Below, piece by piece: positions 19,672 to 29,309 of a stretch of 64,000 nt of DNA. The stretch lies in NCBI RefSeq assembly GCF_019469205.1, contig NZ_CP048265.1, forward strand, positions 62,001 to 126,000, in the 5' to 3' direction. A program made the translations under genes and the position numbers. Each line of letters begins with the position of its first letter. Positions within the stretch are counted from its first letter, which is position 1. The notes beneath the pieces were generated by a model. The model did not search any database, was not told the origin of the DNA, and was given only the letters and a program-made list of their open reading frames with translations. The stretch is from Gilliamella sp. ESL0405. Lineage in GTDB: Bacteria; Pseudomonadota; Gammaproteobacteria; Enterobacterales; Orbaceae.

Positions 19672-20240
19672 AAAAAGCTATCAATCTGATAAGCAATACC
19701 TTAGATCACTTTTTAGTCAGGTAATCAATAAAACGGATTGTAATATTTTATAAATGATTTGGGTATCAATATGTTAGATAAACATGTTCGGTTTAGAAAT
19801 AGATCGCTTTTTATCCAGCCTTAATAATCAGCCTAAAATGCAGGTAAACTTGAAGTTGGCAGCTAGTCTTTGCTACTCAATAGATTGTTATTAATGACAA
19901 TCACTCAATCAACATACCATTCTATTTGATATAAATCGCCTGATATAGAGGCAAACTATTTTTACTTCACACTTTTACTGCTGATGAATAGCTGGAGTAA
20001 ATTTGCTTTACTGAAATAAAATTTAAATTATTGTTTCATAAATTTTTTTGCCGAATGAAATTTATTTGATAAAAAAAGAATATTTGTGAACAACATCACG
20101 TCGACTTTTAAATTTTTGCCATTTTTAAAAAAAGTTGGCAGTGACGTTAAAGTGTCAAAGCAACACCCACCCTAGACTAACTTGAGCATCTAAAAGAGAT
20201 GTTGATCTTGAGCAGCAGTTAGATAAAAAGTGGTGGTAAG
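19672..20240. other. Intergenic region between grcA and the sugar symporter
   Basis: About 570 bases with no supported gene. The left side belongs to the grcA promoter. The right side holds a CRP-like site (20085-20100) and the leader of the GPH symporter, with a half-site pair TGAC/GTCA at 20142-20157 of unknown meaning. Confidence 0.6.
20085..20100 (+). promoter_or_regulatory. CRP-like site upstream of the symporter/hydrolase operon
   Basis: TGTGA-ACAACA-TCACG at 20085-20100 matches the CRP consensus TGTGA-N6-TCACA at nine of ten positions. It lies about 140 bases before the symporter ATG. It suggests cAMP-CRP control of uptake of a plant-derived sugar. Confidence 0.65.
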
Positions 20241-21761
20241 ATGAAAAATAGAGTGATTGGTTTAAAAAATTATCTGGCTTATGGCGCCGGTGATTTTTTA
20301 GGAGCGGGTACTACGGCATTAACGGCGGTATGGTTGTTATATTTTTATACCAATTTTTGTGGGTTAACGCCGATTGAAGCGACATTTATTTTTGCAGCAG
20401 CAAGAGTACTTGATGCGGTTATTAGCCCATTAATGGGGTATTTAACCGATAACTTTGGGCGCACACGTTTAGGACAACGTTTTGGACGGCGTAAATTCTT
20501 TATTTTACTCGGTATTCCACTTATTTTTAGTTATAGCGTAATGTGGGCGCCGGGTATGAATTATCTCTATTATTTATTCACTTATCTCTTTTTTGATATG
20601 GTTTATACCATGGTGCTGGTGCCTTATGAAACCCTTGTGCCAGAGATGACCGATGATTTTAAACAAAAAACTAAGTTTTCAGGGGCAAGAATTTCAATGG
20701 CGCAGTTATCTGCCATTTTAGCCGGTTTCTTGCCGGGAGTTTTACTCAATTACTTTGGTAAAGATAATGCAATATCCTTCTTTTATGCCAGCTTAGTGTT
20801 TTCTATTCTATGCTCATTTGCGCTTTGCATGGTGTACTTGTTTACCTGGGAAAGACCAACAGCGCTTAAATCCAAAGAAGCGTTGCAAGCCGAACAAGAG
20901 GCCGCCTCCTTGTCTTTTAAAGAAAGTATTTCCCATTTAGTTATTGAACTGCTATCCACTTTCAAAATAAAAATATTTAGGCAGCATCTCGGGATGTATT
21001 TGGGTGGCTATATTGCTCAAGACGTCTTTAATGCTGTGTTTACTTATTATGTCATTTTTGTGCTATTACAAGAGCCGACCGTTGCCTCTACGCTAATTGG
21101 GACAATGTCCATTACGCAGTTTATTGCCGTGCTGTGTATGATGCCGTTGTGTATTAAATATGGCCCTGCGCCAGCTTATCGTGGTGTCGTGGCTATTTTT
21201 GGTATGAGTTGCTTAGCTTATGGGATTATTTGGTATTACAACTTAAGTCATATTCATACACTGTTAATTACCGTTTCAGCTATTGCAGGATTAGGGCGTG
21301 GCGGGATTAATTATGTTCCTTGGAATATCTATACCTATATTTCTGATGTCGATGAAATCATCACCGGTAAGCGTCGAGAAGGTATCTTTGCTGGTGTAAT
21401 GACATTTACCCGTAAAGCCTCGCAGGCTGGCGCAGTGATGTTAATTGGTGTCTGTTTACAGTGGTCTGGTTTCGTCAGTGGGCAAAACCAACAGCCGCCA
21501 GCGGTATCGCAAACCATTTTATTGTTATTAGTAGCCGGGACTATCTTGGTTTTAACACTTGGCTTTTTAATTTCTTTGAAATTTAAATTGAATCTAAAAA
21601 CTCACAAAATATTAATTGATGAAATTAACAATATCAAAGGTATTGGCTCTGAGAGTGAAAAAAGAGTCAGTGATGAAGGTAAGCCGGTAGTTGAAATGTT
21701 AACGGGTATGCCTGTCACTAAGCTTTGGGGCAATAATAATATTGGTTATAAACGTAAATAG
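20241..21761 (+). CDS. GPH-family (glycoside-pentoside-hexuronide) sugar:cation symporter
   Basis: A 506-residue membrane transporter with about 12 hydrophobic segments, of the MFS-related GPH family. Family features are visible: LAYGAGDFLGAG near residue 10, a DxxxSPLMGYLTDN motif near residue 57, the charged cytoplasmic loop RLGQRFGRRKFF, and VPYETLVPEMTDD near residue 132. The C-terminal 60 residues are hydrophilic. With a GH105-type hydrolase directly downstream, the likely cargo is an unsaturated uronic-acid oligosaccharide from pectin (inference). The Shine-Dalgarno is GGTGG. A CRP-like site lies upstream. Confidence 0.88.
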   Translation: MKNRVIGLKNYLAYGAGDFLGAGTTALTAVWLLYFYTNFCGLTPIEATFIFAAARVLDAVISPLMGYLTDNFGRTRLGQRFGRRKFFILLGIPLIFSYSVMWAPGMNYLYYLFTYLFFDMVYTMVLVPYETLVPEMTDDFKQKTKFSGARISMAQLSAILAGFLPGVLLNYFGKDNAISFFYASLVFSILCSFALCMVYLFTWERPTALKSKEALQAEQEAASLSFKESISHLVIELLSTFKIKIFRQHLGMYLGGYIAQDVFNAVFTYYVIFVLLQEPTVASTLIGTMSITQFIAVLCMMPLCIKYGPAPAYRGVVAIFGMSCLAYGIIWYYNLSHIHTLLITVSAIAGLGRGGINYVPWNIYTYISDVDEIITGKRREGIFAGVMTFTRKASQAGAVMLIGVCLQWSGFVSGQNQQPPAVSQTILLLLVAGTILVLTLGFLISLKFKLNLKTHKILIDEINNIKGIGSESEKRVSDEGKPVVEMLTGMPVTKLWGNNNIGYKRK

Positions 21762-21804
21762 CGTTATTGGTTTTTATATGAGTTTGATTAGAGGTAAACA
21801 AAAC

Positions 21805-22944
21805 ATGCAGATATTTCCTGTAAAACATAGCAAATTACTGTGTAAGCCCGAACATTTAATTGCTCGAGCTGATTTAGAAAAGTTGATTAAAAAGATTGTG
21901 AATAATCTGATTAATATTAAAGATGAGACAGGTGAATTTCTTCTTCGCTTAGATGACGGTCGAGTGATTGACACTAAAGGGTGGAATGGCTGGGAGTGGA
22001 CGCATGGCATTGGTCTTTATGGTATGTACCAATTTTACCAACAAACCGGCGATAAATCGACACTTGCTATTATTGATGACTGGTTTAAACAGCGTTTATC
22101 CGAAGGGACTCCAACGAAGAACGTCAATACCGTGTGTCCATTTTTAACCTTAGCTTATCGTTATCAAGAGACGCAAAATCCGGTATTTTTACCTTATTTA
22201 GAGTGTTGGGCAGATTGGGTTATGTATCAAATGCCTCGGACTAAGTTTGGTGGCTTGCAACATATTGTTTATAACAGTGAAAATCATCAACAACTTTGGG
22301 ATGACACTTTGATGATGAGCGTGTTGCCAATTGCCAAAATTGGCAAACTGCTTAATAAACCTGAATATATTCAAGAAGCAATCTATCAAATATTAATCCA
22401 TGTTCAATATTTAATGGATCGTCAAACAGGGCTTTGGTTTCATGGTTGGAGTTTTGAAGGTAACCATAACTTTGCAAAAGCAAGGTGGGCAAGGGGTAAC
22501 AGTTGGCTAACTATTGTTATTCCGGAATTTATTGAGCTACTCGATCTGACTATTGATGATCCTGTTCGAAGATTATTAATTGAGGTGTTAAATGCTCAAG
22601 TAGAAGCACTCGCTAAATACCAAGATGAAAGTGGCTTATGGCATACAATTATTGATGATCCTAATTCCTATTTAGAAACATCGGCGACAGCTGGTTTTGC
22701 TTATGGAATATTAAAATCGATCAGGAAACGCTATATCGCTGATGACTATAAGCTCATGGCAGAAAAAGCCATTAAAGGTGTCATGGCAAATATCAATGAT
22801 GAAGGTACATTATTAAATGTTTCGTTTGGTACCGCCATGGGTCATAATTTGGATTATTATAAAAATATTCCACTAACTTCAATGCCATATGGGCAATCAA
22901 TGGCAATTTTATGTTTGACTGAATATTTAAGGGTTTTTATTTAG
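21805..22944 (+). CDS. GH88/GH105-type unsaturated uronyl (rhamnogalacturonyl) hydrolase
   Basis: A 379-residue (alpha/alpha)6-barrel-type hydrolase. Recognisable stretches are WTHGIGLYGMYQFYQQTGD, LWDDTLMMSVLPIAKIG (with the catalytic-type Asp), WFHGWSF and ARGNSWL. Family members remove the unsaturated uronic acid left at oligosaccharide ends by pectate or rhamnogalacturonan lyases. No signal peptide is seen, so it acts in the cytosol on imported oligosaccharides. The ATG at 21805 is chosen over starts at 21742 and 21778 because AGAGG precedes it at good distance. It lies 43 bases after the symporter, so the two form one operon. Confidence 0.88.
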   Translation: MQIFPVKHSKLLCKPEHLIARADLEKLIKKIVNNLINIKDETGEFLLRLDDGRVIDTKGWNGWEWTHGIGLYGMYQFYQQTGDKSTLAIIDDWFKQRLSEGTPTKNVNTVCPFLTLAYRYQETQNPVFLPYLECWADWVMYQMPRTKFGGLQHIVYNSENHQQLWDDTLMMSVLPIAKIGKLLNKPEYIQEAIYQILIHVQYLMDRQTGLWFHGWSFEGNHNFAKARWARGNSWLTIVIPEFIELLDLTIDDPVRRLLIEVLNAQVEALAKYQDESGLWHTIIDDPNSYLETSATAGFAYGILKSIRKRYIADDYKLMAEKAIKGVMANINDEGTLLNVSFGTAMGHNLDYYKNIPLTSMPYGQSMAILCLTEYLRVFI

Positions 22945-23050
22945 TTTTAACAATATTGATTAGCATTAGGCTTATTATTATTTTTAGGTATAATTAGGGG
23001 GATGAGCAAGCAACATTGCCAGCCATATCAAATCATAGTAAAGGTACTGT

Positions 23051-23743
23051 ATGACTAATCAATTAACATGGAATGATGTCATTGGATCGGAAAAAGAGAA
23101 GCCTTATTTTAAACAAATAATGCAATTTGTGGCATCACAGCGAGCTGAGGGAAAAGTTATCTATCCCCCTCAGCATGATGTTTTTAATGCTTTTCGTTTT
23201 ACGCCATTTAGTGATATCAAAGTGGTGATTTTAGGACAAGATCCTTATCACGGCCCAAATCAAGCACACGGTTTATCATTTTCTGTGTTACCCGGAATTA
23301 AACCGCCTCCATCGCTATTAAACATCTATAAAGAACTTTCAATTGATATAGCAGGGTTTCAAATTCCGTCGCATGGCTATTTAGGCTATTGGGCAACCCA
23401 AGGGGTGTTGCTATTAAATAATGTATTAACTGTTCAAGCCGGGCAAGCGCATTCCCATGCCAAAATAGGCTGGGAAACATTTACTGATCATGTTATTGCG
23501 GCGGTTGATGAATACCTCGACGGGGTAGTATTTTTGTTATGGGGATCGCCTGCGCAAAAGAAAGGTCAATTTATCAATCGTCAAAAGCATCATGTTTTAA
23601 CAGCTGTTCACCCTTCACCATTATCCGCACATCGTGGCTTTTTTGGGTGTCAGCATTTTTCGAAAGCCAATAGTTTGATTATCCAACAAGGAAAAACGCC
23701 GATAGATTGGCAACCAAGGTTACCGGAACAAAATAATGGGTAG
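23051..23743 (+). CDS. ung: Uracil-DNA glycosylase (family 1)
   Basis: A 230-residue base-excision repair enzyme that removes uracil from DNA. Motif [13 protein letters not shown] (near residue 62, water-activating Asp) and the late motif [13 protein letters not shown] (catalytic His and minor-groove loop) are intact. Length matches E. coli Ung (229). Its last 8 bases overlap the start of gntR. AAAGGTACTGT provides the ribosome site. Confidence 0.98.
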   Translation: MTNQLTWNDVIGSEKEKPYFKQIMQFVASQRAEGKVIYPPQHDVFNAFRFTPFSDIKVVILGQDPYHGPNQAHGLSFSVLPGIKPPPSLLNIYKELSIDIAGFQIPSHGYLGYWATQGVLLLNNVLTVQAGQAHSHAKIGWETFTDHVIAAVDEYLDGVVFLLWGSPAQKKGQFINRQKHHVLTAVHPSPLSAHRGFFGCQHFSKANSLIIQQGKTPIDWQPRLPEQNNG

Positions 23744-24740
23744 TAATAAAAAACGTCGAACTGGCTTGCAGGAAATAGCTAATTTAATTGGGATAAGTAA
23801 AATGACGGTAAGCCGTTACTTGCGTGATCCCAATCTTGTTTCTAAACCACTTCAATCTCAAATTTCAGCAGCGATAGACCAACTTGGCTATATTCCCAAT
23901 AAAGCGCCGGATATGTTATCGAATGCTAAAAGTTATGCTATTGGTGTGTTATTACCGTCATTAACCAATCAAGTTTTTGCGGATGTGTTAAAAGGCATTG
24001 AGATCGAGACCGATAAGTATGGTTATCAAACCATGATTGCCCATACCGGGTATAGCCCGGAAAAAGAAGAAATGCGCTTACGTTCATTACTGGCTTACAA
24101 TGTTGACGGGTTAATCTTAACTGAACGAACACATACCCCCGCAACCCTTAAAATGATTGAAATATCGGGCGTTCCTGTGGTTGAAATTATGGATAGTGTT
24201 TCCCCTTGTATTGATATGGCGGTTGGTATTGATAATTTTCAAGTCGCCAAAAATATGATTGAGCGTATGATTAACAAAGGTCATAAGCATATTGCTTATT
24301 TTAGTGCTCGTCAGGATGATCGCAGTCTTATCCGTCAGCAAGGTTATGAACAGGCGATGAACGATGCCGGATTGGTTGCGAAAACTTTTGCCACGAAACA
24401 ATCTTCTTCTTACTCTTTAGGTAAACAACTGCTTCATCAAGCTTTGCAACAATATCCTCAAATCGACGGCGTATTTAGTACCAACGATGATTTGGCGCTA
24501 GGTGTACTGTTTGAGTGTCAACGCCTTAATATTGATGTGCCAAACCAGATTGCGGTGGCAGGTTTTCATGGGCATGACGTTGGTCAAGTGGTTACCCCAA
24601 AATTGGCATCAGTTTCAACACCAAGAATTGAAATGGGACAAAAATCGGCACAAATGTTATTAAAGTCGATAAATGGTGAAACCATTTGTGAAAAAGTTGT
24701 TGATTTCCCTGTTCAATATTTAGACGGTGAAAGTATTTGA
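23736..24740 (+). CDS. gntR: LacI-family gluconate repressor GntR
   Basis: A 334-residue DNA-binding repressor. The helix-turn-helix is at about residues 11-30 ([19 protein letters not shown]), then a LacI hinge and a periplasmic-binding-type effector domain. Long stretches match E. coli GntR closely, for example [14 protein letters not shown] and [12 protein letters not shown]. There the effector is gluconate and the targets are gntT and gntKU. None of these is in the window, so it acts in trans. It overlaps ung by 8 bases and may be translationally coupled to it. It could also read out sugar acids for the upstream pectin genes (inference). Confidence 0.92.
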   Translation: MGSNKKRRTGLQEIANLIGISKMTVSRYLRDPNLVSKPLQSQISAAIDQLGYIPNKAPDMLSNAKSYAIGVLLPSLTNQVFADVLKGIEIETDKYGYQTMIAHTGYSPEKEEMRLRSLLAYNVDGLILTERTHTPATLKMIEISGVPVVEIMDSVSPCIDMAVGIDNFQVAKNMIERMINKGHKHIAYFSARQDDRSLIRQQGYEQAMNDAGLVAKTFATKQSSSYSLGKQLLHQALQQYPQIDGVFSTNDDLALGVLFECQRLNIDVPNQIAVAGFHGHDVGQVVTPKLASVSTPRIEMGQKSAQMLLKSINGETICEKVVDFPVQYLDGESI

Positions 24741-25091
24741 TTATCGTAAATTGCACGAGTTAATGTTCTAAATCAAGCCTATTAATCTGGTTGATAATAG
24801 CAATTTAGTCAGTTTTTACTTATCAATAAATGAGCTGTTGCTTAAGAAATATCAGTTTATATAAACTGCGCTTCATATGTTGCCTTTGCTTAATGATCCT
24901 AATGAAAAAAAAGCGAAAACAAAAATAAAACTATCGGTTTTTTTATCTGTTTTTGCTTATCTAACAGAGCGTTATGTTTTAAATAGGCATATTCAATTCG
25001 GGTTTTCATAAAGTGATAACTATGTTAGAATTATCGCTCAGTGGTTATTTATAACGACTAACAGATTATAAAAGATAACACTGAGGCTCCC
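24741..25091. other. Intergenic region gntR-upp with an AT-rich hairpin
   Basis: 351 bases without a supported gene. AGCGAAAACA (24912-24921) can pair with TGTTTTTGCT (24949-24958), with a T-run inside the arm; this may end gntR. A possible upp promoter is TTTTCA at 25003-25008 and TAGAAT at 25026-25031 (17-base spacing). Confidence 0.4.
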
Positions 25092-25718
25092 ATGAAAATT
25101 GTTGAAGTAAAACACCCTCTTGTACGCCATAAAATTGGCTTAATGCGCGAACACGATATTAGTACTAAAGACTTTCGCGATCTTGCCAGTGAAGTTGGCA
25201 GCTTATTAACTTATGAAGCAACCGCTGATTTACCGACCGAAACTGTTACTATCGAAGGTTGGTGTGGTCCTGTTCAAGTTGAACAAATCAAAGGTAAAAA
25301 AATTACGGTAGTACCTATCTTACGAGCAGGTTTAGGTATGATGGATGGCGTTCTTGAGCATATACCAAGTGCCCGGATTAGCGTTGTTGGTTTTTACCGT
25401 AACGAAGAAACCCTTGAACCTGTACCCTATTTTCAAAAATTAACATCAGATATTGAAGAGCGAATGGCTTTAGTTGTCGATCCAATGTTGGCAACAGGTG
25501 GATCTATGGTTGCGACCATTGATTTGCTCAAAAAAGCGGGCTGTAAAAATATTAAAGTTTTAGTTTTAGTTGCTGCACCGGAAGGTATTAAAGTGCTTGA
25601 GCAAGCGCATCCGGATGTTGAGCTTTATACTGCTTCAATTGATGAACGATTGAATGAGAAGGGCTACATTTTACCCGGACTTGGTGATGCCGGCGATAAA
25701 ATATTCGGCACCAAATAA
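25092..25718 (+). CDS. upp: Uracil phosphoribosyltransferase
   Basis: A 208-residue cytosolic salvage enzyme that makes UMP from uracil and PRPP. The PRPP loop is [12 protein letters not shown] near residue 130, and the uracil site is near [10 protein letters not shown] at the C-terminus. Length equals E. coli Upp (208). It is followed by a terminator and then uraA, the usual upp-uraA pair. Confidence 0.98.
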   Translation: MKIVEVKHPLVRHKIGLMREHDISTKDFRDLASEVGSLLTYEATADLPTETVTIEGWCGPVQVEQIKGKKITVVPILRAGLGMMDGVLEHIPSARISVVGFYRNEETLEPVPYFQKLTSDIEERMALVVDPMLATGGSMVATIDLLKKAGCKNIKVLVLVAAPEGIKVLEQAHPDVELYTASIDERLNEKGYILPGLGDAGDKIFGTK

Positions 25719-25733
25719 AATCTCAAATTTTAG

Positions 25734-25756
25734 ACCGGTTTTAACCGGTTTTTTTA
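25734..25756 (+). terminator. Rho-independent terminator between upp and uraA
   Basis: ACCGGTT (25734-25740) pairs with AACCGGT (25743-25749), followed by a run of T. Read-through would be needed for co-transcription of uraA. Confidence 0.8.
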
Positions 25757-25816
25757 TGCCTACTATTTGATTATAAATAGAGATGATTAACATTAAGTTG
25801 AATAAGAGAGGACAAT

Positions 25817-27073
25817 GTGTCTAAAATTACAACAGACAATATCGATAATGATGCATCACAACTTAAACACTCGTGGCAAGATATTTTTACCGGGGCCCAA
25901 ATGCTATTTGTTGCATTTGGTGCATTAGTACTTGTACCACTTTTAACCGGATTAAATACCAATGTTGCTTTATTCACAGCTGGAGTGGGGACGTTATTAT
26001 TTCAACTCACCACCAAAGGAAAAGTACCGGTATTTTTAGCTTCATCATTTGCTTTTATCGCACCGATTTCTTTTGGCGTAGCACAGTGGGGTATACCTGC
26101 AACATTGGGTGGACTGGTTGCTGCCGGTTTTGTGTTTATGTTTTTTGCCTTTCTGGTGAAAATTAACGGTAAGCACGTTATTGATCGTATTTTACCGCCA
26201 GTGGTTACCGGACCAATTATTATGGTTATCGGTCTATCGCTTGCACCAGTTGCAGTAAAAATGGCAATGGGTACCGACAGCGGAATACCAGCGGAAAGCT
26301 ATCAGTTAATTTTGATTTCAATGGCGTCACTATTAACCACCTTAATTGTGGCAATTTGGGCCAAAGGCTTTTTTAGATTAGTGCCGATTATTGCCGGTAT
26401 TGTTGTGGGGTATGCTTTGTCGTGTGTAATGGGGATTGTCAATTTTCAACCCATTATTGATGCCCCATGGTTTAAAGTGCCGGATTTCACCTTTCCGGAA
26501 TTTCACTGGCAAGCTATCTTATATATGATCCCAATTGTTATTGCACCAACGATTGAGCATGTGGGTGATATTATGGCCATTAGTGCCGTAACCGGAAAAG
26601 ATTATACCCGAGAACCGGGATTGCAAAGAACGTTGCTTGGTGATGGATTAGCAACCTCAAGTGCCGGCTTCTTCGGTGGTCCGCCTTGTATCACTTATGC
26701 CGAAGTTATTGGCGCTGTCACGTTAACCCGTAATTTTAAAACACGAGTAATGACTTGGGCGGCAATTTGGGCGATTTTCATGTCATTTGTTGGTAAGATC
26801 GGCGCTTTTTTAAGTACAATTCCAACTGTTGTAATGGGGGGGATTATGGTACTTTTATTCGGTTCGATTGCATCAGTAGGCATAAATATATTGATTAAAC
26901 ATAAGGTCGATCTTTCGATATCACGCAATATGTGCATTGTTTCATTAGTCCTTGTGTTTGGTATTGGTGGAATGATCTTTGATTTTGGATCTTATGCGCT
27001 ACAAGGTATTAGCTTATGTGGAATTTTAGCCATTGTACTAAATTTAATCTTACCTCATAAGTCAACCGACTAA
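25817..27073 (+). CDS. uraA: Uracil:proton symporter (NCS2 family)
   Basis: A 418-residue inner-membrane permease with about 14 membrane segments. NCS2 features are visible: the FLASSFAFIAPI stretch (E. coli YLGSSFAFISP) and the substrate site around EHVGDIMAISAVTGKD, with the conserved Glu. The start is GTG at 25817, after an AGAGAGGAC ribosome site; an overlapping ATG at 25815 is in another frame. It imports uracil for Upp. Confidence 0.95.
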   Translation: MSKITTDNIDNDASQLKHSWQDIFTGAQMLFVAFGALVLVPLLTGLNTNVALFTAGVGTLLFQLTTKGKVPVFLASSFAFIAPISFGVAQWGIPATLGGLVAAGFVFMFFAFLVKINGKHVIDRILPPVVTGPIIMVIGLSLAPVAVKMAMGTDSGIPAESYQLILISMASLLTTLIVAIWAKGFFRLVPIIAGIVVGYALSCVMGIVNFQPIIDAPWFKVPDFTFPEFHWQAILYMIPIVIAPTIEHVGDIMAISAVTGKDYTREPGLQRTLLGDGLATSSAGFFGGPPCITYAEVIGAVTLTRNFKTRVMTWAAIWAIFMSFVGKIGAFLSTIPTVVMGGIMVLLFGSIASVGINILIKHKVDLSISRNMCIVSLVLVFGIGGMIFDFGSYALQGISLCGILAIVLNLILPHKSTD

Positions 27074-27556
27074 TAAATCGTGGCTAATCATTAAATTGAT
27101 GAATAGCTAAAAAATGTCACTTCTTTTTTCAAAACATTGTGGCACGGGATTTTTAAAGTTTAAAATCCCGTCTTGCAATGTTGCCCCGCATTAATAATCC
27201 GACCTTAAGTGATGGACAGGTTTTACAGCAAAAAAGTTGATAAGCCGGGTTTTTGAAGCTCAACATCCTACTCAAATTTCATACAATGACTAAAACCGTT
27301 AATTTTATAAACTAAGATTGGATTTTTTTAATCAAAAAATATGTTTTTTTAAAGTTTTTAAAGAGGATTTTAATTAAAGCAGTGTTTATTCGATCATTGT
27401 TTGATTTTTCTGCGATTTTCTTTACTAAAGTTAACTGTTTTCTATGGAAAAAGGGATTGCATCGTATTTTTCCAGTCACTATACTTTTATAGCATTTTAG
27501 TTGGATAACTAAAATCAAGTAATAAATCATAATTATAATTGACAGGATAGTCGAAC
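27074..27556. other. Intergenic region uraA to surface protein, with a long hairpin
   Basis: About 480 bases with no supported gene. It holds an extended inverted repeat at 27133-27182 (described separately). After that comes very AT-rich sequence with T-runs before the surface-protein gene, whose ribosome site is AGGATAG. Confidence 0.5.
27133..27182. repeat. Two-part long inverted repeat
   Basis: CGGGATTTT (27145-27153) pairs with AAAATCCCG (27162-27170). Outside a 5-base internal loop, AACATTG (27133-27139) pairs with CAATGTT (27176-27182). There is no T-run behind it on the + strand, so it is not a classic terminator. It could be a REP-like element or a stabilising mRNA end for uraA. Confidence 0.6.
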
Positions 27557-29059
27557 ATGTTTCGTAATTTTCAAAAAATAGCCTTTAATTCAAATTCACA
27601 TAATTCAAACTCTCAACATATCGTTTTTCACTCCAGTTCATTAATAAAACAAAATTTAAGATCTCTTCGTCGATTCTCTTACGGTTCAAGATTATCTCAG
27701 CAGATTTTTTTAGGTGTGGCGATTTTGTTTTCGACTTCTTTTTCCGCCCATGCATTAACCTCTAAAACGTCGAACCCTATTGAGGGTAGCGCGCCGTATT
27801 TAACTTTTGACGGAGGTCACACTCGCGCAGTTGATACCGATGGTCTACTCGGAATTACGTTATCCAACGGCGTGCAGTACACGCCTTCAACCAATACTTC
27901 ATCCACAACTCCAATCGAGTTGCCTGTGATAGGTCAGAGTTTTGCTGATATAAACATGTTAATGCCAACTGATACCAATGAAGTTGAATTGAGTGCATTG
28001 ATTGGTTCGCCTTATTATTATTGGGGGGATGATGATGGTGATGGTGATATAACTGCTACCGGTAGTTTAAGTTTGTCTATTGTGGATAAATATGACCAAG
28101 CGGTATCACGTAATACAGTACCGGAAATTTGTAAGGCACCTTATCAAGTTAAATTAACTAACACTGATAGCACATTAGCTACACGTTATGGCATTCCACA
28201 AGGTAGTACTTTCAGTGCAAATGATGTTACTTATTATGTTAATCCTAAGACGGGGCCTGCGGTTTGTTTTGCCAAGCCTAGCTTGAAATATGGTGTAAGT
28301 GCTTATGCTGGCCCAGCTACGATGTGGGATCCGAATAATGGCTTTCTTCCTCAGTCATCTTATGATTTAAACTTTCCTACCGTTGGTGGTAACAATTTGT
28401 ACTTTGATTTAGCTATTAGTGGTAATAATCAGGTATTATCGTGGTCTCCAGTTTCACATGGTGGTATCACAGCTACTATGACCAATTCTACAAGTACAGG
28501 GGTTCGTGTTACATTAACAGGCCCAGTTGCATCCCAATCTCAGTGGGGTTTAAATAATCCCGGTCCTGTTGCTAAACCTACTTTACCTCAGACATTCGAG
28601 TTAGTTGGCCGTGATAGTGATGGTAATGCTGTGGTCAAGTATGGGTTTGTCTTAAAGCAGTGGTTCGTCGGTCGTGGTAATGGTTTTTATGTTCATCCGA
28701 ATACAGTTGCGTGGTGTAATAATATAGGTTATCGGATTCCTAAGGTAAAAGATCTAACCAATGCATCTTGCCAGCGTCACAATGCAGCTGTTAGCTGCGA
28801 AGGCTCAGTCGGTGCAACCCCTCCTTCACCGAGTAACGTTTACCAGCGTCACATTGGTGCAGGTTTCTTTACTGAGTGGGGTACTATGCGCAGCTATCCT
28901 GAGACTGATTTTACTCCCCACTGGTACTGGACTGGTGACTCAATTGGTATTACCTACCACTTTATTGTGTTCGGGGACGAGGGTACTATAGATTGGGGCG
29001 TCTACGATGAAGAGAAAGAAGACTACAACAAAAGCAAAGGGCTTTGCGTCTGGCCTTAA
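27557..29059 (+). CDS. Large exported surface protein of unknown function
   Basis: A 500-residue protein. The first ~67 residues look like an extended signal peptide: a long Ser/Asn/Arg-rich N-region, a hydrophobic core (QIFLGVAILFSTSF) and a cleavage site near SAHA. Such long leaders occur on autotransporter-type and invasin-like exported proteins. An acidic DDDGDGD stretch near residue 160 may bind calcium. The C-terminal third has the pattern WCNNIGYRIPKVKDLTN, paired Cys and many Trp/Tyr, ending in CVWP. It resembles the Cys/Trp-rich C-terminal cap (DUF1566/lectin-like) of large adhesins. I cannot name a family. Confidence 0.7.
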   Translation: MFRNFQKIAFNSNSHNSNSQHIVFHSSSLIKQNLRSLRRFSYGSRLSQQIFLGVAILFSTSFSAHALTSKTSNPIEGSAPYLTFDGGHTRAVDTDGLLGITLSNGVQYTPSTNTSSTTPIELPVIGQSFADINMLMPTDTNEVELSALIGSPYYYWGDDDGDGDITATGSLSLSIVDKYDQAVSRNTVPEICKAPYQVKLTNTDSTLATRYGIPQGSTFSANDVTYYVNPKTGPAVCFAKPSLKYGVSAYAGPATMWDPNNGFLPQSSYDLNFPTVGGNNLYFDLAISGNNQVLSWSPVSHGGITATMTNSTSTGVRVTLTGPVASQSQWGLNNPGPVAKPTLPQTFELVGRDSDGNAVVKYGFVLKQWFVGRGNGFYVHPNTVAWCNNIGYRIPKVKDLTNASCQRHNAAVSCEGSVGATPPSPSNVYQRHIGAGFFTEWGTMRSYPETDFTPHWYWTGDSIGITYHFIVFGDEGTIDWGVYDEEKEDYNKSKGLCVWP

Positions 29060-29189
29060 TTCTAATTTCTTAGGATTGGAGAATAGAGAGTAGCAGAAAT
29101 AGCGTTAAGTTGTTAAAGGCTAGTTGACTCGATGAGTCAACGTAGCCTTGCAATAAAGAAGCATTTTTGTGACCTAGCCCCGCATGAAA

Positions 29190-29220
29190 AACCCACCTTA
29201 CTAGGGTGGGTTATTTTTTT
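29190..29220 (+). terminator. Rho-independent terminator after the surface protein
   Basis: AACCCACC (29190-29197) pairs with GGTGGGTT (29205-29212), followed by ATTTTTTT. Confidence 0.9.
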
Positions 29221-29258
29221 AGCGTTTTACATAAAAAGTTAAGCAGCGAGGTTTTTGG

Positions 29259-29296
29259 CAATAAAAAACTCACTTATGTTTTTATAAGTGAGTTTT
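29259..29296 (-). terminator. Rho-independent terminator of lysS
   Basis: AAAACTCACTTAT (29265-29277) and ATAAGTGAGTTTT (29284-29296) form a perfect 13-bp stem. On the - strand it is followed by a T-run, 14 bases past the lysS stop. Confidence 0.88.
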
Positions 29297-29309
29297 AAGT
29301 CAGTCGCAA

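Noticed and set aside
23716..23735. A GGTTACCGG-AACA stretch at the end of ung, near a GntR-type operator.
   Set aside because: It is one base short of the dyad and is explained by ung codons; not enough to call autoregulation.
29060..29189. Possible small gene after the surface protein.
   Set aside because: No open frame with start and ribosome site; it is the leader to a terminator.
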